A stretch of 5,004 nt of DNA from Deinococcales bacterium (GTDB taxonomy: Bacteria; Deinococcota; Deinococci; Deinococcales; Deinococcaceae), in NCBI GenBank assembly GCA_014378225.1, contig JACMOA010000361.1:1-5004 (forward strand), written 5' to 3'. The position numbers were made by a program, and so were the translations under genes. Positions 1 through 4,351 of this stretch are shown here, one piece after another. Each line of letters begins with the position of its first letter. The stretch's first letter is position 1. Below the pieces are notes generated by a model. That model was not told the DNA's origin. It worked only from the letters and a program-made list of their open reading frames with translations, and did not search any database.

Positions 1-410
1 CCGAACATCTGGTTGCGGTCCCGGATGGGGGCAATCAGGCTCTGGCGCACCTCACGCATTCCCTGAGCGTCCAGCTTGGCCCGCACCTCTGGGGTGTTCG
101 GCCCAAAAAGGTCTGAACTGAGATTGGTGGAAATCTTGGGCATCCCATTTTTCCATGAACCGGTCAGCTCGAGGCCAATGAGTTCAATTCCGTAGCCCTT
201 CACGGCCACTACCCGGTCTGCTCCGGTTCGCATCACTGCGTAAGCGCGGGTGGCTTGCGGCGCAATTTGCAGCGCATGGTTGAGCACCGACCCCATCAAC
301 ATGTCCACGCTCCGGCTCGAGAACACTTCGGGCAGGCTGCGGAACAGGTCCGGTTCTAGGTTGACGCTCTGACTGGGGGTTTCAACCGGGGTGGCTTTGC
401 GACGGAACAT
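1..410 (-). CDS. GAF-domain-like protein, 5' part (runs off the left edge)
   Basis: The reading frame starts with ATG at 410-408 and stays open for 136 codons to the window edge, so only the N-terminal part is visible. It begins MFRRKATPVETPSQ and continues with a helical stretch (about residues 20-50). Then comes a strand-rich part ending VRQSLIAPIRDRNQMFG (residues 120-136). The pattern of a variable strand-loop region followed by SLIAPIRDRNQMFG resembles the end of a GAF domain, where S-x-hydrophobic-x-x-P-I leads into a GVL-type strand. GAF domains bind small ligands or mediate dimerisation and usually precede an output domain such as GGDEF, HD-GYP or histidine kinase; the output domain would lie outside the window. 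The start is supported by GAGAGG (423-418) seven bases upstream and a TATAAT box just before it. No signal peptide or membrane segment is seen. The coding call is firm; the GAF assignment is moderate and comes from sequence style alone. Confidence 0.7.
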   Translation of the reverse strand, partial: MFRRKATPVETPSQSVNLEPDLFRSLPEVFSSRSVDMLMGSVLNHALQIAPQATRAYAVMRTGADRVVAVKGYGIELIGLELTGSWKNGMPKISTNLSSDLFGPNTPEVRAKLDAQGMREVRQSLIAPIRDRNQMF

Positions 411-430
411 TCAGGAACCTCTCGAGCGCC

Positions 431-436
431 ATTATA
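431..436 (-). promoter_or_regulatory. -10 box (TATAAT) for the GAF-like gene
   Basis: The minus strand reads TATAAT, a perfect sigma-70-type -10 hexamer, 20 bases upstream of the ATG. Transcription would start near 424, giving a very short leader that still contains the GAGAGG ribosome site. At 16-18 bp spacing upstream I find no good TTGACA match (the bases are CGTATT or similar), so the promoter is either activator-dependent or relies on the -10 box. One CTCGAG (490-495) and two TTCGAG (472-477, 500-505) lie just upstream, in the place where a regulator could bind. Confidence 0.5.
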
Positions 437-540
437 AGGCTTCGTTCCCTCTGAATACGGGGAAGAATGGGTTCGAGGGGTGGGACGTGCTCGAGGGCGT
501 TCGAGAATAGACCATCCAAGAACCAATGACTAATAACCCG

Positions 541-604
541 CGACCTGGCCCGTCAGGTGCCGTTTAGGTCAAGCGGCCCAGCCCGTGAGGTGCTGTAGGC
601 CAAG
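541..604. repeat. Two tandem palindromic repeats with compensatory changes
   Basis: Copy 1 (541-573) and copy 2 (574-604) abut exactly and align with six substitutions and a 2-base indel. Each folds into an outer 4-bp stem, an inner 4-bp stem and a 9-base loop CCGT(C/G)AGGT, with TTTA or TA bulged on the 3' side. Outer stems are GACC/GGTC (542-545 with 567-570) and GGCC/GGCC (575-578 with 598-601). Inner stems are TGGC/GCCG (546-549 with 559-562) and CAGC/GCTG (579-582 with 592-595). Five of the six substitutions fall in stems, and every one preserves pairing on the plus strand (A-T to G-C, G-C to A-T, T-G wobble to C-G). The element lies between the end of etfA and the promoter of the next gene. 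It looks like a REP-like or small noncoding intergenic repeat. Its family and genome copy number cannot be known from the window. Confidence 0.7.
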
Positions 605-605
605 A

Positions 606-630
606 CAAACAGCCGGAGGCGCGACGTTTG
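606..630 (-). terminator. Possible weak terminator hairpin downstream of etfA
   Basis: CAAAC (606-610) and GTTTG (626-630) are inverted, with 15 bases between them and an inner GCC-GGA-GGC mini-hairpin (612-620). In minus-strand RNA this could form after the etfA stop. No clear U-run follows, so it is not a standard intrinsic terminator. Together with the adjacent palindromes it is the best candidate for ending the etf operon. Confidence 0.2.
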
Positions 631-633
631 CTA

Positions 634-661
634 CTCATCACTCAAAACTCACCACTCAAAA
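634..661. repeat. 14-bp tandem repeat after etfA
   Basis: CTCATCACTCAAAA (634-647) is followed directly by CTCACCACTCAAAA (648-661), two 14-mers differing at one base. On the coding strand this is a TGAGTGGTGAG / GAGTGATGAG-type repeat beginning a few bases after the etfA stop. The same words recur at 1669-1685 just after the stop of the upstream gene. Function unknown; it may be slippage-derived. Confidence 0.6.
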
Positions 662-664
662 CCT

Positions 665-1618
665 TCACCCCTTCCGCGTTGCCTCGAGGAGCGCTGGCAC
701 AATCAGATTCAAATCTCCCACAATGCCAAAATCCGCCTCTTTGAAAATGGGAGCTTCCAAATCTTTGTTAATGGTCACGATGTAGCGCGATTTTCCCATG
801 CCAGACATGTGCTGTACTGCGCCAGAAACTCCGATGGCGACGTAAACTCTGGGCTGCACGGTCTTCCCGGTCTGGCCTACCTGCATACTGTAGGGCCGCC
901 AGCCTGCGTCCACCACCGCTCGAGTTGCGCCCACCGCCGCGCCTAACTGATCCGCCAGCGGCTCGATGAGGGCGGAAAAGTTTTCGGGGCTACCCAGGCC
1001 ACGCCCACCCGTGACCACAATTTCGGCTTCCATTAGTGGCACGCGCTCGGATTTTTCCACGGTTTTTCCAGTAATTTTCACTCGAGCTACAGGCAAATCC
1101 AAATCTATGTCAAAGGCTTCTCCGGTGTTCAAAGACGCTGCCGCTACCGGAAAACCTCCCGGTTTTGCACTGACCACAATAACTTCACCCGAAGCCTCGA
1201 GCGTTTCGGTCACTCGAGCCAGATAAGCGTATTTCTGCGCTTTCAGGCCCCCGCCGGAAGGTTCGAGCGAAATCACGTCCTCGAGCAGCGGCGCGTCCAG
1301 TTTCACCGCTATCCTTGCCGAAAACTCCCGGCCAGCCCGAGAAGCACCCACCAGCACCAGTACAGCCTCCCCCTCGAGCGCAATCTGCGCGGTGGCAGTG
1401 GCCCATAGCTCTGGGCTGTACTGCGCCAGCTCCGGGCGGTCTGCCACCAAAACCTGTTCAAAATAATGGGTGGCCTCGTCTACCACGTTAAGCAAGCCAC
1501 TTCCCAACACCAGAGCCGTAAGCGGCCCCTCCCGCCCACTCGAGCGAGCCGCCGAAACCAACTCAAATACCCCTTTGGTCAACTTGCCATCTCTATGGTC
1601 TGCAACAATCAAAATCAT
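665..1618 (-). CDS. etfA: Electron transfer flavoprotein subunit alpha
   Basis: 317 residues, a normal EtfA length. The N-terminal domain (about 1-190) starts [13 protein letters not shown], typical of the alpha/beta fold of domain I. The C-terminal FAD-binding domain (about 195-315) carries the family hallmarks in order: [14 protein letters not shown] (201-214, with the conserved Arg206), TRAVVDAGW (232-240), [11 protein letters not shown] (246-256), the EtfA signature around GVSGAVQH (263-270), [10 protein letters not shown] (283-292) and DFGIVGDL (296-303). The signature has Thr282 (IVTIN) where Ala is usual. With EtfB it forms the soluble heterodimer that accepts electrons from acyl-CoA and other flavin dehydrogenases and passes them to ETF:quinone oxidoreductase. 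The ATG at 1618 has AAGGG six bases upstream. It is the last gene of the etf operon, separated from the DUF4279-like gene by 61 bases in which I see no convincing promoter. CTCGAG occurs many times in the gene, in all three codon frames. Whether the complex bifurcates electrons cannot be decided here; the ordinary respiratory type is more likely. Confidence 0.96.
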   Translation of the reverse strand: MILIVADHRDGKLTKGVFELVSAARSSGREGPLTALVLGSGLLNVVDEATHYFEQVLVADRPELAQYSPELWATATAQIALEGEAVLVLVGASRAGREFSARIAVKLDAPLLEDVISLEPSGGGLKAQKYAYLARVTETLEASGEVIVVSAKPGGFPVAAASLNTGEAFDIDLDLPVARVKITGKTVEKSERVPLMEAEIVVTGGRGLGSPENFSALIEPLADQLGAAVGATRAVVDAGWRPYSMQVGQTGKTVQPRVYVAIGVSGAVQHMSGMGKSRYIVTINKDLEAPIFKEADFGIVGDLNLIVPALLEATRKG

Positions 1619-1668
1619 AGTTTCCCTTTCACACTCGAGCGCCCTAACAAATGTCTTTTAGCTAATCG

Positions 1669-1685
1669 CTCACCACTCATCACTC
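1669..1685. repeat. Copy of the post-stop GAGTGATGAGTGGTGAG repeat
   Basis: The plus-strand word here combines CTCACCACTCA (1669-1679) and CTCATCACTC (1676-1685). Both also occur in the tandem repeat at 634-661, in the opposite order. The TGA stop of the DUF4279-like gene (1682-1680) lies inside it, so the repeat supplies the last sense codon (GAG) and the stop. Confidence 0.45.
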
Positions 1686-2018
1686 TTCTAGTTCTATCTC
1701 TAACGATGCACCCAACGCACAAAGCTGCTCCAGCAAATCCGGCTCGAGCAAAATAACAGGCATTTCACCCTCGAGCACAACCCGGCAGTCCAGCGCAATC
1801 TTGAGACCATTCTCGGCCACCAAATCTCGCAATCTCTGCAAATCGGTGCGCTCGAGCACATATTCCACTATCTCAGACAGGTCCGATGATTCCCTGAGTC
1901 CGCTCGAGGCGCTCCAGCTCTGGGTATCTTCAGCGCTCGAGGGTTGACCCATCAGTTCGGCAAATAGGAAGGAGTCCGGCAACCTCGAGACCACGATATC
2001 CACCCGGATTTGAGTCAT
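1680..2018 (-). CDS. Small acidic DUF4279-like protein between etfB and etfA
   Basis: 112 residues, acidic (strongly Glu/Asp-rich), with no signal peptide or membrane segment, so probably cytosolic. The ATG overlaps the etfB stop by one base (TAATG), and AGGTGG lies seven bases upstream inside etfB, so translation is probably coupled. From residue 34 on the pattern is SWSASSGLRESSDLSEIV (34-51), then a helix, then alternating strands KIALDCRVVLEGEMPVILL and a C-terminal LLEQLCALGASLEIELEE. A Trp followed by a Ser-Ser-Gly turn, then helix, strand, 'P-x-I-x-L', and a terminal 'L-x-x-LGA-x-hydrophobic-x-I' is what I recall of the DUF4279 family, whose molecular role is unknown. The N-terminal part (about 33 residues) seems shorter than usual for that family. 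The call rests on remembered family pattern, not on a search. Position suggests a role with ETF (assembly, stability or regulation), which is inference only. Confidence 0.8.
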   Translation of the reverse strand: MTQIRVDIVVSRLPDSFLFAELMGQPSSAEDTQSWSASSGLRESSDLSEIVEYVLERTDLQRLRDLVAENGLKIALDCRVVLEGEMPVILLEPDLLEQLCALGASLEIELEE

Positions 2019-2770
2019 TAAACCGCCACCTGCGCCTCGGTTCTGAGCAGCTCGAGCAGTTGCGCCACCGCCGCCTGTGGGTCCTTGCCGTCAATGATTT
2101 TGTTCAGGCGCATTCGCGGTTGAATTTCCGAATTCAGCCGCCGCACTTTTGCTGTTGCGCCGTAATCCTCGAGCGAATCCCGGCGCAGTTCTTTTTTCTT
2201 GGCCTTCATGATGTTGGGCAGCGTGATGTAGCGTGGTTCGTTCAGCCCCTGCTGCGTGGTGATGACGGCGGGTAAATTTACCTCAAAGCTCTCGTTACCC
2301 TCGTCTGTATCGTGACGGCCCTTTAAAGTCTGACCCTCGAGCGCCAACTCAACCACCCAAGTGAGCGCGGGCCAGTCCAGCCGCGCCGCCACTGCCGCGC
2401 CCAGCGCCTGACTATCCCAATCGGCCTGCTGACCGCCCACCAGAATCAGACTCACGTCCTCGGCTCGAGCGATACTCTCCACCACACTGCTCAGCGCAAT
2501 AGGGTCCAGATTTTCCTGGGTTTCTACAAAAATAGCCCGGTCCGCGCCCATCGCCAGACTCGAGCGCAGAGCGTCCTCACGCGCCCCGATGCCCAGCGCA
2601 ATAATCTCCGCCTCGAGTCCGCGTTCCCGCAGCCGCAGCGCCTCCTCGAGTCCGTACTCGTCCATGCTGTCCATCACCAGGGTTGCGCTCGAGAGGTCCA
2701 TGTTGCCGTCCTGGGTTTTAAGCCGCGCCTCGGCGTCGGGAACCTGTCGGATTAAACAAAGAATTTTCAT
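2018..2770 (-). CDS. etfB: Electron transfer flavoprotein subunit beta
   Basis: 250 residues, typical for EtfB. It opens with [17 protein letters not shown], matching the usual 'K-V-x-V-hydrophobic-K-x-V-P-D' start. [15 protein letters not shown] (36-50) matches the conserved 'N-x-x-D-x-x-A-L-E-x-A-L-R-L-K' segment. [14 protein letters not shown] (67-80) and [14 protein letters not shown] (111-124) correspond to the AMP-binding loops, and [19 protein letters not shown] (177-195) is the EtfB family signature, including the recognition-loop region that contacts dehydrogenase partners. EtfB holds a structural AMP in standard ETFs and docks with EtfA to build the FAD site. The ATG is 12 bases after the stop of the membrane-protein gene; the ribosome site is weak (GAG or GCAG only, directly after a CTCGAG), so coupling to the upstream gene may matter. 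Its stop overlaps the next start. This B-then-A order with one gene inserted is less common than a direct etfB-etfA pair. Confidence 0.96.
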   Translation of the reverse strand: MKILCLIRQVPDAEARLKTQDGNMDLSSATLVMDSMDEYGLEEALRLRERGLEAEIIALGIGAREDALRSSLAMGADRAIFVETQENLDPIALSSVVESIARAEDVSLILVGGQQADWDSQALGAAVAARLDWPALTWVVELALEGQTLKGRHDTDEGNESFEVNLPAVITTQQGLNEPRYITLPNIMKAKKKELRRDSLEDYGATAKVRRLNSEIQPRMRLNKIIDGKDPQAAVAQLLELLRTEAQVAV

Positions 2771-2782
2771 ATCTGCTCGAGT

Positions 2783-3115
2783 TTACACCCGTGCTTGGAC
2801 TGGGTTCGAGTTTTGCAAACGGGTTAGCACTCGAGCCATTTGTAGAAGCCCTCGAGCGGTGAGGAACCACGCGCCAAAAGTAAACCCCAGAGAGGCGATA
2901 TTCAGGACCTCGTTCCAGAAACTGTAAGGCCGAGTCAGCAGCGCGTAAGAGGCCAGAATTAACAGGAAGCCCAGCAGCGCGGGAAGTAAGGCCCCTCGAG
3001 CCAGCGCTAGACGGCGTATCTCGCCGTGCAACTGTTTGAGTTCTGGAGTGCTCCAATGCCAAAAAAACAGCGGGGCCAGCAGCGTAAAAACCATGGTCAG
3101 TACAGCAAAAAGCAC
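2783..3115 (-). CDS. Membrane protein, 3' half after the TAG (three predicted helices)
   Basis: If translated on its own it would start at GTG 3115 and give 110 residues: helix 1 about 1-21 (VLFAVLTMVFTLLAPLFF), a charged loop with ELKQLHGEIRRLALARG (25-41), helix 2 about 42-60 and helix 3 about 70-92. It ends in a basic, Gln/Asn-containing tail. The second possible start is ATG 3094, inside helix 1. Neither has a ribosome site upstream, and the frame is open back to the TAG, so this is better read as the continuation of the gene beginning at 3361. No family recognised. Its stop is 12 bases before etfB. Confidence 0.5.
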   Translation of the reverse strand: MLFAVLTMVFTLLAPLFFWHWSTPELKQLHGEIRRLALARGALLPALLGFLLILASYALLTRPYSFWNEVLNIASLGFTFGAWFLTARGLLQMARVLTRLQNSNPVQARV

Positions 3116-3142
3116 CCACAGATTTTGGGTGTTGCTGCCTGA

Positions 3143-3361
3143 CTAGGAAATCCAACCGACAGAAGCCAGAAAATAGCCCAGCAGCAGCAAATGGGTCACA
3201 AATGCCTCGAGCGAAGGGGCCGCTGCCAGACCCGCCAGGGTGCGCGTTTCACCCTGCGCTCGAGCCAGGATTGCTAAACTTTTAGCGGTCAAAAAGACGC
3301 TCCAGACGATGAGAGGGGTTAAAAAACTCAGAATGATTAGCGTGGTCAGGTCTATGCTCAT
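3143..3361 (-). CDS. Membrane protein, 5' half before the TAG (two predicted helices)
   Basis: 72 residues from ATG 3361 to TAG 3145-3143. MSIDLTTLIILSFLTPLIVW starts a membrane helix (about 7-26). It is followed by a cytosol-like stretch with KSLAILARAQGETRTLAGL (27-45) and a second helix (about 53-72) that ends exactly at the stop. The frame is open upstream to a start at 3502, but that 47-residue extension would cross the terminator at 3462-3487 and is not membrane- or protein-like. The ATG at 3361 has GAGGAGAG just upstream and is the better start. A protein ending flush with a membrane helix is unusual and supports truncation. Confidence 0.55.
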   Translation of the reverse strand: MSIDLTTLIILSFLTPLIVWSVFLTAKSLAILARAQGETRTLAGLAAAPSLEAFVTHLLLLGYFLASVGWIS

Positions 3362-3363
3362 GG

Positions 3364-3371
3364 CTCTCCTC
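3364..3371 (-). promoter_or_regulatory. Ribosome binding site fixing the start at 3361
   Basis: The minus strand reads GAGGAGAG, then CC, then ATG. This purine-rich Shine-Dalgarno site is formed partly by a CTCGAG hexamer (3369-3374). It favours ATG 3361 over the longer frame beginning at 3502. Confidence 0.65.
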
Positions 3372-3461
3372 GAGTACAGGGTGAGTTTGCTTGAATTCAG
3401 GGTGTCAAAATCCGCCCTCGAGTGCGCGTGCCAGAAGTCATGCGCTCCATCTCGAGCCAAC

Positions 3462-3487
3462 AAAAAAGCGCCCCGAAGGACGCTTTT
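3462..3487 (-). terminator. Intrinsic terminator with UUCG tetraloop after the TPR gene
   Basis: Minus-strand RNA forms a 10-bp stem AAAAGCGUCC / GGGCGCUUUU (3487-3478 with 3473-3464; one U-G wobble) closed by a C(UUCG)G tetraloop (3477-3474). The T-run of the descending arm extends to six T (3467-3462). It starts 17 bases after the TPR gene stop. The wobble pair is a mismatch on the plus strand, so it is built for minus-strand transcription. It separates the TPR gene from the etf operon, which therefore needs its own promoter in 3362-3461. Confidence 0.88.
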
Positions 3488-3504
3488 CAAACATGCACTC
3501 AAGT

Positions 3505-4197
3505 TTATTTCAGCGCAGCTAGATTCTTCTTGGCAGTTTCCAAATCCAGCTTTTCCCAGAAGTCTTTGGGCGTCATTTTTACAGCCTGCTCGAGCTGCTC
3601 GAGGGCGCGGCGCTTGTTGCGCTTGGACAGTTTCAACAGCGCATTGGAATACTCGATGCGGTGAATAATAGTGGTCGGCTCAAGTTGAATGGCCTTCAGA
3701 ATGTTCACTTCCACCTGGCCCGAGCTGCCGCCTGCCACCAGGGGAACTTCGGCGTTCCACAGGCCCAGCGCCACGTAAGCGGCGGGCAGTTTGGAGTTAA
3801 GCTTAAGCGCAGTATCCAGGTTCTTTTTGACCTCTCCGGCCAGATTCAGGCTTTGCAGCACGCCTTTGAACTGAGCCAGTCTGCCCACTGCTCGAGCGAC
3901 TTCCATGTAGGCGTTGGCGTTGTTGACGTCCAGTTGCACCGCCTTTTTAGCGTACTCCTCAGCCTTACCATACGCAGCTTCGCGCTGATTTTGCGGCAGG
4001 AGTGTAGCACCCCGTGAAGTGGCTTCAGCAGCCAGCGTGTAGCCAGCAGAGGTATTGAGCGCGGTTCCGGCGGTCACGGTTCCGCTGACATCGCCTTTGT
4101 CCAGCAGGGCCTGAACTTCGGGCAGGGTGGCGGCAAAGCCGAAAGAAACGAGTGAAGATACCGCAGTTAGGGCCAGCGTGAGCAGGGATTTACGCAT
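3505..4197 (-). CDS. Secreted TPR-repeat protein
   Basis: 230 residues. The N-terminus is a clear Sec signal peptide: MRK, a hydrophobic core (5-19) and a likely cleavage at GFA-AT (after residue 22). There is no lipobox Cys, so the mature protein is probably periplasmic or exported. The rest is alpha-helical with TPR-like repeats: KAEEYAKKAVQLDVNNANAY, VKKNLDTALKLNSKLPAAYVALG, VNILKAIQLEPTTIIHRIEYSNAL, and RALEQLEQAVKMTPKDFWEKLD near the C-terminus. Each has the small/large residue spacing (A at TPR position 20, P or N at the turn) of tetratricopeptide repeats. Such proteins usually scaffold other proteins; no catalytic motif is seen, and the partner is unknown. The ATG has GAGGTG seven bases upstream, overlapping a CTCGAG. 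It has a promoter and a terminator of its own, so it appears monocistronic. CTCGAG is absent from about 3897 to 4207, the longest such gap near the gene. Confidence 0.88.
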   Translation of the reverse strand: MRKSLLTLALTAVSSLVSFGFAATLPEVQALLDKGDVSGTVTAGTALNTSAGYTLAAEATSRGATLLPQNQREAAYGKAEEYAKKAVQLDVNNANAYMEVARAVGRLAQFKGVLQSLNLAGEVKKNLDTALKLNSKLPAAYVALGLWNAEVPLVAGGSSGQVEVNILKAIQLEPTTIIHRIEYSNALLKLSKRNKRRALEQLEQAVKMTPKDFWEKLDLETAKKNLAALK

Positions 4198-4230
4198 AAA
4201 GGAGCACCTCGAGAGTTTGTAATTTGACTC

Positions 4231-4236
4231 AGTATA
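4231..4236 (-). promoter_or_regulatory. -10 box (TATACT) for the TPR gene
   Basis: The minus strand reads TATACT, five of six matches to TATAAT, 33 bases upstream of the ATG, in an AT-rich stretch that stands out from the surroundings. The predicted transcription start is near 4224, leaving a leader of about 27 bases with the GAGGTG site. No good -35 hexamer is seen at 16-18 bp spacing. Confidence 0.45.
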
Positions 4237-4301
4237 AACTTATCGAGCTGACGAAAGCATGAAAGAGGATGAGGGTTGGATTGGAAGTCCGCTCGAGCCA
4301 T

Positions 4302-4327
4302 AAAAACGGGCGCACCCGCGTGCGCCC
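4302..4327 (-). terminator. Intrinsic terminator after the DUF1517 gene
   Basis: Minus-strand RNA forms a perfect 8-bp GC-rich stem GGGCGCAC / GTGCGCCC (4327-4320 with 4315-4308), loop GCGG (4319-4316), followed by G and five T (4306-4302). It starts 24 bases after the gene's stop and precedes the TPR promoter. Confidence 0.88.
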
Positions 4328-4351
4328 CAGAACCCTTTCCCCACTCGAGGT

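Larger units (their letters stand above)
2783..3361 (-). pseudogene. Multi-pass membrane protein gene interrupted by one in-frame TAG
   Basis: Read from the ATG at 3361, a single frame runs to TAA at 2785-2783 (192 codons before the stop) except for TAG at codon 73 (3145-3143). No frameshift is needed to join the halves. Membrane segments flank the amber codon: about residues 7-26 and 53-72 before it, then about 83-103, 118-140 and 150-172 after it. The joint SVGWIS-[TAG]-SGSNTQNLWVLF reads as an ordinary short polar loop between two helices. The 3' half has no Shine-Dalgarno site before its first possible starts (GTG 3115, ATG 3094). A CAG-to-TAG change (Gln73) or TGG-to-TAG would explain it with one base. 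Alternatives are a sequencing error, amber readthrough, or two genuinely separate small genes. I do not recognise the family. The gene ends 12 bases before etfB and has etf-like composition, so it looks like the head of the etf operon and recently intact. Confidence 0.6.

Noticed and set aside
541..661. CRISPR array
   Set aside because: The repeats are directly tandem with no unique spacers, and there are only two copies of each.
1619..1679. Separate promoter for etfA in the 61-base gap
   Set aside because: No hexamer pair with reasonable spacing could be found; co-transcription with etfB is simpler.
665..2770. Electron-bifurcating ETF (Fix-type)
   Set aside because: No FixC/FixX or bifurcating dehydrogenase genes are present, and I cannot assign the subgroup from residues with confidence; the ordinary respiratory ETF is the default.
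585..2927. Open frames on the plus strand at 585-785, 966-1226, 1466-1756, 2060-2275 and 2589-2927
   Set aside because: They lie opposite the etf genes (585-785 only partly), have low-complexity Arg/Ser-rich products with no recognisable domain, and lack ribosome sites of their own.
2718..3155. Alternative minus-strand frame of 145 codons overlapping the membrane gene
   Set aside because: The product is Arg/Ser/Gly-rich and not protein-like, overlaps the better-supported membrane frame and runs into the start of etfB.
3373..3408. Promoter for the etf operon from a perfect TTGACA (minus strand, 3408-3403) and TGTACT (3378-3373)
   Set aside because: The two hexamers are 24 bp apart, too far for a standard promoter, and no acceptable -10 box lies at 16-18 bp. 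The operon probably starts in this gap, but the exact promoter is not visible.
3143..3502. Longer version of the membrane-protein gene starting at 3502
   Set aside because: The added 47 residues would be read through the TPR terminator hairpin and look like noise; the ATG at 3361 has a strong Shine-Dalgarno site.
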